A stretch of DNA of 64,000 nt from Pseudonocardiales bacterium (GCA_023252195.1 JAHEXI010000004.1:248001-312000), one strand, 5' to 3'; shown: positions 8,382-17,006, numbered from the stretch's first letter. Numbers and translations are program-made. Notes: a model not told the origin generated them from the letters alone.

Positions 8382-10091
8382 GTGACAATGACGCAGACCA
8401 GCTCATCGATGCTGTCTTCAGCCCGGCGTTCAGGTGCCCGGGTGCTGGTGGCGCTAGGGCTGGTCGCCACGCTCGGGGTGGCGGCTGGATGTGGCGGCGA
8501 GCCGCCACCGCCACCGACTGGGCGGGTGGAGCGCGGCGCGGTGGTGACGAAGGTGTCAGCCTCCGGTTCCTTGTCAGCCATCAGGGAACAGAACTTGGGC
8601 TTCCCCAAGGGTGCACAGCTCAAGCAGCTGGTGGTCAAAGTTGGGGATCGGGTGACCGCGGGCCAGATAGTGGCGCAGGAGGACGACTTCGCGTTTCGCC
8701 AGACCCTCGCCCAGCTGCAGGGCCAGCTGAACTCCCAGCGGGCGTTGTTCGGCAAGTTCGTGGCCGACCCAACGGTGCAGGGCGCACAGGCCACCCTGGA
8801 CCAGGCGCACGAGATCTTGGAGGCGACGCAGAAGTCGATCGACGCGGAGCTGGCAGCGGACCAGTCGGCGACTGACCAAGCGCACAAGCAATTGGACTTC
8901 GACAGCTATCTCCAGGACAAGGCGCAGGAAACGCTGCGTGCCGATCAGGTCTCCTGCTCTGCTACCGGAGGAATTCCGTTCACTCCGCCCGCACCAGCCA
9001 ACGGTGTCGGCGGTACAGGTGGTCCTAACTCCTCGGTCGGGGTAGGGCCGGCTCAGGCGGGTGTAGACGACCCCGCCCGGGTAGGACCCGTCTTTGCGGG
9101 CAGCACCGGGTCAGGTGGATCAGGTACGGCAGGTTCGGGTGGCAGCGGCAACCCGGCGTGTAACCGGATTCCCACGGATCAGCAAGCGGTCCTCAACGCC
9201 CGCCGCACGGTAATGACGGACAAAACCACCTTGCAAGCCGATCAGCAGAAGGAAAACGTCGACCGGGCGCAAGGGCTGGTTTCGATCGAGAACGCTCGCC
9301 AGAGCGTGGTCACCGCCCAGAACACGGTTGACTCCGCAGCCGCCGATCGTCCGTTCAATATCGATCAGCAGGTCGCGTTGGTGGCCAGCATTGCGGCTCA
9401 GGTCGAAGCGGCCCAGAGAGACGTCGACAACACCGTATTGCGCGCGCCGGTCACGGGCACTGTCTCGGCGATCAACGGCTTGGTGGGTGAGTTCCTCCAA
9501 CCCAGCACGGGAGTCAGCGCATTGGCGCCGGGTTCCACCGCTCCCATCCCCGGGCTCAGTGGCACCTCGTCCAACAGCAGCTTGTCCTTGGGTAACCCGG
9601 CTACTGGTGCTCAGCGCCCGGGCGGCACGCAGTTCATGGTTCTCGATAACGTCAATACCTTCCAGGTAGTGGTCCCGTTCGAGGAGTCCGATGCCGCGAA
9701 GGTGGCTCCGAATCAAAAGGTCGATGTCACCTTTGACGCCGTCCCCGATCTCACTCGGTCCGGTACTGTCGTCTCCGTTTCTCCCACCGGAAGCAACATC
9801 TCCAGCGTTATCAACTACTATGCCACCGTCGTGCTCAACGAGACCGACCCGCGACTCAAAGATGGTCTGACCGCGCAAGCGCGAGTAATCACCAACCAGG
9901 TCCAAGACGTCCTCACCGTTCCCAACTCGGCGGTTCGTAAGAGCGGCGATCAAAGCACCGTCACCATCATCGACGCGAACGGTACGCAGCAGCAAGCGAG
10001 GTTCCAGGCCGGTCTCGTCGGAGACGATCGTACCCAGGTTATTTCAGGCCTCAGAGAAGGCCAGGAAGTCGTCCTTCGCCAAGGTGTCTAG
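8382..10091 (+). CDS. HlyD/MacA-type adaptor lipoprotein of the ABC exporter
   Basis: A 569-residue periplasmic-adaptor-like protein. The N-terminal signal ends in a lipobox (GVAAGC, Cys37), so it should be lipid-anchored outside the membrane. A biotinyl-lipoyl half (VKVGDRVTAGQIVAQED) begins near residue 85. A long coiled-coil region (about 100-330) follows, then the second lipoyl half (APVTGTVSAINGLVGEFLQP) and a beta-barrel (VVPFEESDAAKVAPNQKVDVTF). The hairpin is interrupted by a Gly/Ser-rich, cysteine-containing insert at about 190-265, which makes the protein longer than most MacA homologues. GTG 8382 has GGGGGA upstream; ATG 8388 is an alternative. Confidence 0.88.
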   Translation: MTMTQTSSSMLSSARRSGARVLVALGLVATLGVAAGCGGEPPPPPTGRVERGAVVTKVSASGSLSAIREQNLGFPKGAQLKQLVVKVGDRVTAGQIVAQEDDFAFRQTLAQLQGQLNSQRALFGKFVADPTVQGAQATLDQAHEILEATQKSIDAELAADQSATDQAHKQLDFDSYLQDKAQETLRADQVSCSATGGIPFTPPAPANGVGGTGGPNSSVGVGPAQAGVDDPARVGPVFAGSTGSGGSGTAGSGGSGNPACNRIPTDQQAVLNARRTVMTDKTTLQADQQKENVDRAQGLVSIENARQSVVTAQNTVDSAAADRPFNIDQQVALVASIAAQVEAAQRDVDNTVLRAPVTGTVSAINGLVGEFLQPSTGVSALAPGSTAPIPGLSGTSSNSSLSLGNPATGAQRPGGTQFMVLDNVNTFQVVVPFEESDAAKVAPNQKVDVTFDAVPDLTRSGTVVSVSPTGSNISSVINYYATVVLNETDPRLKDGLTAQARVITNQVQDVLTVPNSAVRKSGDQSTVTIIDANGTQQQARFQAGLVGDDRTQVISGLREGQEVVLRQGV

Positions 10092-10102
10092 ACTTCTTCA
10101 TT

Positions 10103-10150
10103 AACGAACGTGTCCCCTGTGTCGCTCGCGACACAGGGGACACGTTCGTT
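10103..10150. terminator. Perfect 23-bp inverted repeat with 2-nt loop, likely terminator
   Basis: The left arm 10103-10125 starts AACGAACGTGTCCCC and is exactly complementary to 10128-10150, leaving only TC as the centre. It begins 11 nt after the stop of the adaptor gene, the right place for an operon terminator. There is no proper U-tract after either arm, so it may act as an L-shaped terminator, as is common in actinomycetes, or as a cruciform site. Confidence 0.6.
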
Positions 10151-10346
10151 TGCTCAGCTGGTCGTGTCATCGTCCCAATTCGTTGACGCCGGGTACGGGC
10201 CCGATCGCAAGCCACTCCTCGATGAGAGTAAGGACAGATTCTGCCCGGTGTCGGACTCTTGCCATGGAGTCCAGAGCCCGGCTCAGCGCCTGTAAGACTT
10301 CAGAAGCTGCGTGCTCGTTTAGCGCTGGCGAATGACTCGTGTGCCA

Positions 10347-11405
10347 TCAGGCAGGACTGTTGTCGCTCTGACGGAAGCCTGGTCGCGACGCGCCATCCAC
10401 ATCGACGATAGGTCCGTTGCCTGCCGAGGTGTTACCGACGACGGTGCAGCTAGTAGACCCATCAATGATCAATATCGCGCGCTGCAGATTGGGCCCGGAA
10501 AACTTGTTCTGGCGTATCTCCACGTTGGGCCACCGGCGTAGGTTGATCGCCTGAGCACCGTTGGGTGCGCAGGTGTTGTCGACGAAGGTGATCGACGGGG
10601 CTTTGCTAGGGGCGCCATTATCGCCGGGCTGGTCGTCAGTGGCGATCAGACACTGCGCGTCGACGTTCTCGCAGGTGTTGCCCGAGATGACGACGTCGTA
10701 GGTAGCCGGGTTGTGGTCGTAGGTTTGGAAGCAGTCCGGGTGTGGGGGAGCCCGATAGCCCCGTTCGGAGATGTCTCGAATAGTGTTACCGGTGATCCGG
10801 TGGCCGGTGCCGAAAAAACGCATGCCATCGGCATCGCCATCATCGCGCGCCACTGTATCGCTCACCGTGTTGCCGGTCACCGTGATGCGTTGCCCGGTGA
10901 TGTAGATACCGGCTGTGGAGACATGTTGGACGGTGTTGGTCGCGATGGTCGAGTCAGTGCACGGCATGCAGGCGATCCCGTCGCGCTGCGTATCATGAAT
11001 CGTGTTGTGCTGCGCAGTGATCCTGGATCCTTCAAGCAGAATTCCATCGCCGCCGGTGACGGTGAAGCCCTCAATCACGATGTGGTCGGCGCTGACGTGT
11101 ACGTTCTCGACGGTGGCGCCGTTGGCGATAAGTCTGATCGGCGAGTCGGCCGTTCCCGATCGGGTCATCGTCAGGTCAGCGTCGGCGAGATTATCCCCGC
11201 TGAAGCACAAAGTATTGCCAGGCGAAGCGCTCTCCAGAGCGGGGCGAACGTCGTCGGATTGGGTGATCGTGCGTGTGCAGTCGGCCGGGAGACCCAGCGG
11301 CTTCTGCTGGGCTCGATCTGGTGAGGCGGTGCAGCCGGCGGTGAGCGCTAGACCCAACGCCATGGACCAGACCGGCAGTGTGCGGATACCCCCTTGGACT
11401 GTCAC
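10347..11405 (-). CDS. Secreted lipoprotein with right-handed beta-helix repeats
   Basis: A 352-residue exported protein. The signal sequence ends in LALTAGC (lipidated Cys25). From about residue 80 onward the protein consists of parallel beta-helix turns with recurring VxGNTVSD/ITGNTIRD/TIATNTVQ/VVISGNTCEN units, as in pectate-lyase-like and NosD-like folds. Pairs of cysteines (IACMPC, PHPDC, NTCEN, QCLIA, NTCAP, TSCTV) suggest disulfides. Such proteins bind or cleave polysaccharides, but I cannot identify catalytic residues. Monocistronic on the minus strand, facing the exporter terminator. Confidence 0.75.
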   Translation of the reverse strand: MTVQGGIRTLPVWSMALGLALTAGCTASPDRAQQKPLGLPADCTRTITQSDDVRPALESASPGNTLCFSGDNLADADLTMTRSGTADSPIRLIANGATVENVHVSADHIVIEGFTVTGGDGILLEGSRITAQHNTIHDTQRDGIACMPCTDSTIATNTVQHVSTAGIYITGQRITVTGNTVSDTVARDDGDADGMRFFGTGHRITGNTIRDISERGYRAPPHPDCFQTYDHNPATYDVVISGNTCENVDAQCLIATDDQPGDNGAPSKAPSITFVDNTCAPNGAQAINLRRWPNVEIRQNKFSGPNLQRAILIIDGSTSCTVVGNTSAGNGPIVDVDGASRPGFRQSDNSPA

Positions 11406-11476
11406 CGCGCCAGGATAGATCCCCGTCGCACCACTGTGGGGGCGTAACGTTACAATCTGCTACGTTCGGGTGACGC

Positions 11477-12184
11477 TTAGCTGATACAGACGGGGGAGGC
11501 CCAGCCGCTATACGAGTGGTTCGCCCACCCAGCGGTGAGGCTCACCGTGTGGCGAAAGTTGCTCCAGCTCAGGGCGGGCAGTCGCCACGGGGCTGGGCGT
11601 CCACGGATCAGCAACTCGTAGCCCGATAGCCAGGTGTAGGGCACATTCTTGCCGTCCATCGCACGGATCCATCGCGGAAAATGTGCGGCGGCGGCGAGAA
11701 CTTCGGCGTGCGCCGAGTCGAGGCTGCGCAGCGCGCTCGGTCGAACGTAGCGGCCTGGCTCGAAGTGAGCCGCGAGGTCGACGGTTACCCGGCGGACGCC
11801 GGGCCGGTGAGCAAGGCCGGCGATCAATCGCACCGGCTTGGGGCGCTGTTCCCACCGGTCACTGTACCAATCCCAGGACCAGCTGTGCGGCTGCTGCGCG
11901 GCGGCCACAGTCCACAGCTCATGACAGGTGCGTTGGACGTCGTCCATTTCCGCGCTATCGCGCAGATAGACCGCGATGAGATCAACGACGAGACGATCGT
12001 TGCCAGCTCTCGGCGTGAGGTCGACCGAGTGGAGATCACTGGCGGTCAAGCCCCACTGTCGCTCTTCGTTCCAGCGACGGATATTGGCGAGCTGCTCAGG
12101 CAGAGGTATGAACATCATCTCTGGCGGGCGGGCCGCGATCCGTGCTTCGCGCGCCGCCACCTTCCCGTTACTCACAGTGGCCAT
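11477..12184 (-). CDS. Protein of unknown function, 235 residues
   Basis: A soluble, Trp-rich protein without signal peptide or membrane segments. ATG 12184 has GGGAGG about 13 nt upstream. Notable segments are MFIPLPEQLANIRRWNEERQ, HSWSWDWYSDRWEQ, VRRVTVDLAAHFEPGRYVRP and SWSNFRHTVSLTAGWANHSYSG. I do not recognise the family. It lies about 80 nt downstream of the SixA-like phosphatase gene on the same strand and could be the last gene of that transcription unit. Confidence 0.55.
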   Translation of the reverse strand: MATVSNGKVAAREARIAARPPEMMFIPLPEQLANIRRWNEERQWGLTASDLHSVDLTPRAGNDRLVVDLIAVYLRDSAEMDDVQRTCHELWTVAAAQQPHSWSWDWYSDRWEQRPKPVRLIAGLAHRPGVRRVTVDLAAHFEPGRYVRPSALRSLDSAHAEVLAAAAHFPRWIRAMDGKNVPYTWLSGYELLIRGRPAPWRLPALSWSNFRHTVSLTAGWANHSYSGWASPVCIS

Positions 12185-12263
12185 CTATTCGCTCGCCTCC
12201 CACCTCGACGCAACGTGCTGATCGCGAGCGTACGGTTCCGCAGGCCGGATCGCAGCGAGCTCG

Positions 12264-12743
12264 TCAACCGCGCAGGATCGCCAGTGCTGCCACGGTCCAC
12301 GAACCGGGGCGGGACTGTTCCCAGCTCAGCGGTGTGGTGGTGACGGCGATGGCGGACGTCTTGAGCACCTCGTCCACCCCGGTCAACAGGGTCAGGAAGT
12401 CCTCCAGCCCAGGATTGTGGCCCACCAACACTGCCGTCGATGCACCGCGCGGTAGTTCCTGGGTAACCGTCAGAAGCTCGTGAGCCGACGCACCGTAAAG
12501 CCGTTCGTCGTGGCTGACTCGGGGCATCGCAGCCAATTGGACGGCCGCAAGGTCCCAGGTTTGCGCGGCCCGGACCGCGGGCGAGCACAGCACACAATCG
12601 ATCTTTGGGACCTGCGCACGCAGCCAGCGACCGACGGCTGGGGCGTCGCGGAGTCCGCGGGCGGCCAGTGGTCGGGCAGCGTCGGGAGTGTCCGCCGGCC
12701 AGGCCGACTTCGCGTGCCGGAGCAGAATGAGGGTGCATGTCAT
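12264..12743 (-). CDS. SixA-like phosphohistidine phosphatase
   Basis: A 159-residue histidine phosphatase. LILLRHAKSAWP near the N-terminus carries the RHG-type catalytic histidine (here RHA, as in SixA). VLCSPAVRAAQTW and VLVGHNPGLEDF supply the second conserved Arg and the second His. Proteins of this size and motif remove phosphate from phosphohistidine or small phospho-compounds. The gene starts 2 nt after the stop of the MshC/CysRS-like ligase gene, so the two are surely co-transcribed and probably coupled. Confidence 0.85.
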   Translation of the reverse strand: MTCTLILLRHAKSAWPADTPDAARPLAARGLRDAPAVGRWLRAQVPKIDCVLCSPAVRAAQTWDLAAVQLAAMPRVSHDERLYGASAHELLTVTQELPRGASTAVLVGHNPGLEDFLTLLTGVDEVLKTSAIAVTTTPLSWEQSRPGSWTVAALAILRG

Positions 12744-12745
12744 GG

Positions 12746-13873
12746 TCAGTCCAGGGCGAGGGTGCGCAGCACCAGCCGCGCGGCGTCACCACCGGACTCC
12801 TCGCCGATAGCGAGCGCGGCGGGGACGTCGAGGTCGTCCACCAGGGCAGCAGTGACGGCGGCCGCTGCGGTTTGCGAGCTGTGTGCCGTGCCGGCCGCTG
12901 AGTACAGCCGATCAAGCTGGTTCGTCTGGGCAGCAATGTCACTGGGACGGAAGTCCCAGGTCTGCTGCCATGGCCGGTTGAGCAGCAGCAGCCGCACCGA
13001 CGCAGCGGGATGGTGGACGAGCAGATCTGAGACCAGCACCAGGTTGCCCGTCGACTTGGCCATCTTCGCCCCGTTGATGGTGACGGTGCCGACCGGAAAC
13101 TCGCCTCGCGCGAAGGGCCCGACGCCGGTGGCTGCCTCGACCATGGCGGCCTGATAGGCGTGGTGCGGGAAGCTCAGGTCGGCACCGCCGGCCAGGATGT
13201 CCACCGCCGGGCCGAGCGTGCCCAGCGCGATGGCGGCACACTCCGCGTGCCAGCCGGGCCGGCCGCGACCCCACGGGCTGGGCCAGCCAGGCTGGTCGTC
13301 GGCTGACGGCCGCCATACCGGGACGTCGAAGGGGTCGTCCCGGCTCAGATCTCCGAGCCGATCACCGAACTCGGTCGCGAGCTCGGTGGCGCGCTCCAGC
13401 GTCAGTCCGGTCTTGGTCGGGACGTCGGCGCCCCGGAAGTACACCGCACCGTCGCGCTGGTAAGCGTGACCAGTGGCGAGCAGCGCCGAGGCCAGCTGCA
13501 CGACACGCCCGACGTGGTGGCGCGCGCGCGGTTCGTGTTCCGGCCGGCGCACCCGCAAGGCGCCCATATCCCTGCCGAACAAGTACTCCTGCTCCAGCGC
13601 GAACTCGTCGTAGTGCCGACCGCGCTGCACGGCGGCACGGGTCAGGACATCATCGACGTCGGTGACATTGCGGCACGTTACGGTCTCCGCGCCGGCCAGG
13701 CGGAGGACGGCAGCGGCCACATCAGCCCAGACGAACGTGCTGGCGTGCCCGAGATGGGTCACGTCGTAAGGAGTGATCCCGCAGACGTAGAGCCGGGCCG
13801 GGCTGATGACGGGCAGCGCGGCGCCGCCCAGCCGGATCTGGTCGGTGTATTCGCGGCGGCCGTGGTGGTCCAT
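12746..13873 (-). CDS. MshC/cysteinyl-tRNA-synthetase-like ligase lacking anticodon domain
   Basis: A 375-residue class I synthetase-fold enzyme. LYVCGITPYDVTHLGHAST holds the first zinc Cys and the HIGH-type motif. RPGWHAECAAIAL supplies the second Cys, DLSFPHHAYQAA the zinc His, and NGAKMAKSTGNL is the KMSKS loop (KMAKS here). The C-terminal anticodon-binding region of CysRS is missing, as in MshC, which joins cysteine to glucosaminyl-inositol in mycothiol synthesis. The Glu following the His pair in CysRS is Ala. It could be mshC itself or a paralogue that activates cysteine or another amino acid for a different acceptor; the SixA-like partner does not settle this. The start at 13873 begins MDHHGRREYTDQ. 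Confidence 0.7.
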   Translation of the reverse strand: MDHHGRREYTDQIRLGGAALPVISPARLYVCGITPYDVTHLGHASTFVWADVAAAVLRLAGAETVTCRNVTDVDDVLTRAAVQRGRHYDEFALEQEYLFGRDMGALRVRRPEHEPRARHHVGRVVQLASALLATGHAYQRDGAVYFRGADVPTKTGLTLERATELATEFGDRLGDLSRDDPFDVPVWRPSADDQPGWPSPWGRGRPGWHAECAAIALGTLGPAVDILAGGADLSFPHHAYQAAMVEAATGVGPFARGEFPVGTVTINGAKMAKSTGNLVLVSDLLVHHPAASVRLLLLNRPWQQTWDFRPSDIAAQTNQLDRLYSAAGTAHSSQTAAAAVTAALVDDLDVPAALAIGEESGGDAARLVLRTLALD

Positions 13874-13998
13874 GTACCCATCCTGCCTGCCTCGGGTGCG
13901 GTTCCCCGAGGCGCCATCAGGAACCGAATAGCGGATTCGCCCCGCCCGCAGCGCTATTCACCAACCGTACGGCGGTGTCAGCCTGCCAGTATGCAGGG

Positions 13999-14472
13999 AT
14001 GGACAGCCGAGATCGGGATTCTAGCGGGCGGGCCCGCAACACCCGTCCCCGAGACGGCCTTGGCCGGCCGCTGCCGCACGGTGCGCGAGGGGTTGAGCGG
14101 GTTCCTGAGGATGTCGTGCTCAGCCCGGACGACGCGGTCGGGCAAGCCCAGCGGCTGATCGACGATGGCTACCCCTTCCACGCGCACGAGGTATTCGAGG
14201 CAGTATGGAAGGCGACTTCGGGGGAGCATCGCGAGCTGTGGCAGGGACTGGCCCAGCTCGCGGTCGGCCTGACCCACGTGCAGCGGGGCAACCCGAAGGG
14301 CGCGGTGGCGTTGTTGCGCCGCGGCGCAGACCGGATAGATCCCTACGCTGGCGAGTCGCCGCACGGATTGGACGTCGCCGGCCTCGCCGGCCACGCCCGT
14401 TCCCTCGCCGCCCGGATCGAGCGTGAGGGCGCAGCCGCAGCCGACAGCCTGCGGCTGCGGCTGCGCTCGTGA
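13999..14472 (+). CDS. DUF309 family protein
   Basis: A protein of about 157 residues, with the DUF309 helical core at about 45-125: GYPFHAHEVFEAVWKATSGEHRELWQGLAQLAVGLTHVQRGNPKGA. The His-x-His-Glu and Trp residues are the family hallmarks. The function is unknown. ATG 13999 follows GCAGGG closely; an upstream in-frame start at 13975 is possible. The gene diverges from the ligase gene. Its last codons (LRLRLRS) run into the perfect palindrome at 14463-14514 and its TGA lies inside that repeat, so the normal C-terminus has been replaced. Confidence 0.75.
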   Translation: MDSRDRDSSGRARNTRPRDGLGRPLPHGARGVERVPEDVVLSPDDAVGQAQRLIDDGYPFHAHEVFEAVWKATSGEHRELWQGLAQLAVGLTHVQRGNPKGAVALLRRGADRIDPYAGESPHGLDVAGLAGHARSLAARIEREGAAAADSLRLRLRS

Positions 14473-14514
14473 GTGGCAAACAATGTTATAACATTGTTTG
14501 CCACTCACGAGCGC
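14463..14514. repeat. Perfect 52-bp palindrome, copy 1 of a dispersed family
   Basis: Half 14463-14488 (starts GCGCTCGTGAGTGGCAAACA) is exactly complementary to 14489-14514 with no loop. Related copies lie at 51577-51622 and 58152-58197. It fills the gap between the convergent DUF309 and rhodanese genes, contains the DUF309 stop codon and ends 2 nt before the rhodanese stop. It could work as a bidirectional terminator. Confidence 0.9.
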
Positions 14515-14515
14515 G

Positions 14516-14866
14516 TCAGCGCACCTCGCCTGGTCCGCCGTCGGACGACTCCAGCGGCAGCTCGGCGTCCCGCCAACCGCGCATCCCGCTGGCCAGGTCC
14601 CGCGCTGGCAATCCCGCCGAACGCAACGCCACGGCCGCTCGCGCTCCCCGACCGCCTGAACGGCAGGTGGTAAGGATCTGCACATCGGTTGGCAACGCGG
14701 CGGCGTCGAGTTCGCCGATCGGCATGTGCACGGCTTCCGGGGCGTGGCCAGCGTCCCATTCGTGCTGCTCGCGGACGTCCACCAGAACGGCGGCGCCCGA
14801 CGCGATCAGCTTGCGCGCCTCGTCGAGGGTGATGGGCTCGGTGGTGATCTGGTCGGAAGAGCTCAC
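14516..14866 (-). CDS. Single-domain rhodanese-like protein
   Basis: A 116-residue rhodanese. AAVLVDVREQHEWDAGHAPEA is the first half signature, and ILTTCRSGGRGARAA is the active-site loop with catalytic Cys. SGMRGWRDAELPL closes the domain. Such proteins transfer sulfane sulfur between donors and acceptors in the cytoplasm. GTG 14866 is chosen because GAGGAGG lies about 9 nt upstream and the domain begins soon after; an upstream extension is unlike the family. It is transcribed towards the DUF309 gene, with the palindrome between them. Confidence 0.88.
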   Translation of the reverse strand: MSSSDQITTEPITLDEARKLIASGAAVLVDVREQHEWDAGHAPEAVHMPIGELDAAALPTDVQILTTCRSGGRGARAAVALRSAGLPARDLASGMRGWRDAELPLESSDGGPGEVR

Positions 14867-14956
14867 GGTGAAATTCCTCCTCGGCACCGTCTCCAGCGGT
14901 ACGCCGACGTTACCCGCACTTGGAAGGCTGCTTATGGTTGAGCGAGGAGGAGCACG

Positions 14957-16093
14957 GTGCGCATCGGGACGGTTCTGAGCTATAGCGGTGGCTTCGCCGA
15001 AACCATTGCGGAGCTGGCCGACTACGAGAAGGCCGGGCTCGACATTGTGTTCGTACCGGAGGCCTACAGCTTCGACGCGGTCAGCCAGCTGGGATTCATC
15101 GCCGCACGCACCGAGCGGCTGCAGATCGCGTCGGGGATCTTGCAGATCTACACCCGCACTCCGGCGCTGACGGCGATGACCGCGGCGGGGCTTGACTACG
15201 TCTCTGGCGGTCGGTTCAGTCTGGGTATCGGCGCTTCGGGTCCCCAGGTGATCGAGGGCTTCCACGGGGTGCCCTACACCGCACCGCTGGGCCGCACCCG
15301 AGAGCTGGTGGAGATCTGCCGCCAGGTGTGGCGTCGCGAGCGGCTGGACCATCAGGGCAGGCACTACCAGATCCCGCTTCCCGCGGATCGTGGCACCGGG
15401 CTGGGCAAGCCGCTGAAGCTGATCAACCGCCCGGTGCGGGAGCGGATCCCGATCATCATCGCCGCGATCGGGCCGAAGAACGTGGCGATGGCCGCGGAGA
15501 TCGCCGAGGGCTGGCAGCCGATCTTCTACCTGCCCGAGCGAGCCGTCGAAGTATGGGGCGATTCGCTGGCGGTGGGGCGGGCCAAGCGAGACCCGTCGCT
15601 AGGCGATCTTGATGTCGTGGTGACCACCCCGCTGGCCATCACCGACGACGCGGACACCGCTACCGGGGTGCTCGACGCCATCCGGCCGATACTGGCGCTC
15701 TACATCGGCGGCATGGGTGCGAAGGGCCGCAATTTCTACCATGACCTGGCCTGCCGCTATGGGTTCGAGGCGCAAGCTCAGGCGATTCAGGATTCCTATC
15801 TGGCGGGCCGGAAAGACGACGCGGCTGCTGCGGTGCCTGATGAGCTGGTTCGCCGCAGTTCGCTGATCGGTTCCGCGGGCTACGTCCGTGAGCGGCTGGA
15901 GGTGCTTCGCGCCTCAGGAGTCACGACGCTGAACGTGACCCCAATCGCCGGCTCTGCCGCCGACCGGGTCCGGCTCATCGAGCGGATCCGGGACTTCGCC
16001 GGCGACGGCGTGTCCGAGATAGCCGGCGTAGGCGAGCGTCGCCCGCGAGTCGGCGACCGCTGGCGTGAGGCCGGTGTCGCGGAGCAACCGTGA
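14957..16093 (+). CDS. LLM-class F420-dependent oxidoreductase
   Basis: A 378-residue luciferase-like TIM-barrel enzyme using coenzyme F420. Visible family segments are AELADYEKAGLDIVFVPEAY, RLQIASGILQIYTRTPALTAM, SGGRFSLGIGASGPQVIEGFHG and PIIIAAIGPKNVAMAAEIAEGW. GTG 14957 is preceded by GAGGAGGAG. The normal family end is near RIRDFAG (about residue 352). The last 25 or so residues are read antisense to a TetR-regulator remnant, so the original stop codon was probably lost. The substrate cannot be told from sequence. Confidence 0.85.
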   Translation: MRIGTVLSYSGGFAETIAELADYEKAGLDIVFVPEAYSFDAVSQLGFIAARTERLQIASGILQIYTRTPALTAMTAAGLDYVSGGRFSLGIGASGPQVIEGFHGVPYTAPLGRTRELVEICRQVWRRERLDHQGRHYQIPLPADRGTGLGKPLKLINRPVRERIPIIIAAIGPKNVAMAAEIAEGWQPIFYLPERAVEVWGDSLAVGRAKRDPSLGDLDVVVTTPLAITDDADTATGVLDAIRPILALYIGGMGAKGRNFYHDLACRYGFEAQAQAIQDSYLAGRKDDAAAAVPDELVRRSSLIGSAGYVRERLEVLRASGVTTLNVTPIAGSAADRVRLIERIRDFAGDGVSEIAGVGERRPRVGDRWREAGVAEQP

Positions 16094-16279
16094 CACGTAG
16101 CCGATCCGACGCGTGGTCGTGCGTTCGAGCGCAGCGGCCACGTCCGGCTGTCCCGCGCAGCCGAGCAGTAGCAGTTGTCCGGGGTGCTGCTCGCTGCTGG
16201 CACCGGTGCGCTTGCTACACGATGCGGTGACACGCTCGATGATGACCGCCGCCGGCCGCCGGATCGAGGAAGTCAGCGG
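15970..16279 (-). pseudogene. TetR-family regulator, C-terminal fragment
   Basis: On the minus strand an open frame reads QPDVAAALERTTTRRIGYV, SRLLRDTGLTPAVADSRATL and AYAGYLGHAV. This is the characteristic C-terminal ligand-domain ending of TetR regulators. A TAA at about 16280 stops the frame upstream, and no DNA-binding domain is present. It overlaps the 3' end of the F420 oxidoreductase gene on the other strand. Confidence 0.5.
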
Positions 16280-16440
16280 TTAGGTGCGGTAACCGGACAG
16301 CGGATCGACCCGAGAGTCGGGAGGCTCGTGATCACTGTCTGAGCTGAAGGGCATCGGGGGCCTCCCGCAGCCGGATCGTCCCGAGCGACCGTCGACCCTT
16401 GCGGGTCGCTCAACCACGGGCTGGGCCATCCTGGTGAATG

Positions 16441-16472
16441 CCACAGTGGACAGTCGTTGACGACCACTGTGG
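16441..16472. promoter_or_regulatory. Candidate operator upstream of padR-like gene
   Basis: A 9-bp inverted repeat, CCACAGTGG (16441-16449) and CCACTGTGG (16464-16472), lies 33 nt before the regulator start. The spacing suits a dimeric winged-helix repressor acting on its own promoter. No binding motif for this regulator is known to me. Confidence 0.4.
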
Positions 16473-16505
16473 ACAAGTTCCGGGCAGGCGTGGCACCGTG
16501 GGTGG

Positions 16506-17006
16506 ATGCGCGACCTGAACGCCACGTCGGCCGCCCTGCTCGGACTGCTGCACACGGGCCCGCTGACCGGTGGCCAACTCGTCGCCGCCGCTGATGAGCG
16601 ATTCGGGTCGTTCTTCGGGGTTACCCGTAGCCAGGTCTACCGCGAACTGCCGGTGCTCACCGAGGCCGGCCTGCTGCGGCTCGGCAAGAGGGGAGCGCGG
16701 TCCAGTCAGCAGTACGTCCTCACCGCCGCCGGCAAGCGCGCGTTCAAGTCGTGGCTGAACTCCACCTCGGGATCGGAGAATTTGCGCAGTCCGCTGATTT
16801 TGCGCCTGGTGCACGCCGGGCAGCTCACCGCCAAGCAGCGCGTCAGCCTGATCAGCAGCGCCCGGACCGTCTACGTCGGTTATCTTGACGAAGCCAGGGC
16901 TGACGCGAGAGCTGCCACCAGCCCGTACGCCAAGGCCGTCGCGGACTTCACGGTGGCGCACCGGCGCGCAGTGCTCAAGTTGCTCGACGCCATCCCCACG
17001 GACTGA
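16506..17006 (+). CDS. PadR-family transcriptional regulator
   Basis: A 166-residue protein with an N-terminal winged helix (ALLGLLHTGPLTGGQLVAAA, TRSQVYRELPVLTEAGLLRLGK) and a wing QQYVLTAAGKRAFKSWL, followed by a C-terminal helical dimerisation part (about 95-165). This is the PadR layout. No ligand or redox site is evident. The inverted repeat at 16441-16472 suggests autoregulation. It lies 27 nt before prfB on the same strand, but its role is probably independent. Confidence 0.82.
   Translation: MRDLNATSAALLGLLHTGPLTGGQLVAAADERFGSFFGVTRSQVYRELPVLTEAGLLRLGKRGARSSQQYVLTAAGKRAFKSWLNSTSGSENLRSPLILRLVHAGQLTAKQRVSLISSARTVYVGYLDEARADARAATSPYAKAVADFTVAHRRAVLKLLDAIPTD

Noticed and set aside
10110-10295. 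Small open frames after the exporter operon
   Set aside because: They start inside the terminator hairpin, lack ribosome sites and have no recognisable motif.
14469-14978. Plus-strand open frame through the palindrome and across the rhodanese gene
   Set aside because: It is the antisense of a well-supported rhodanese gene and has no family similarity.
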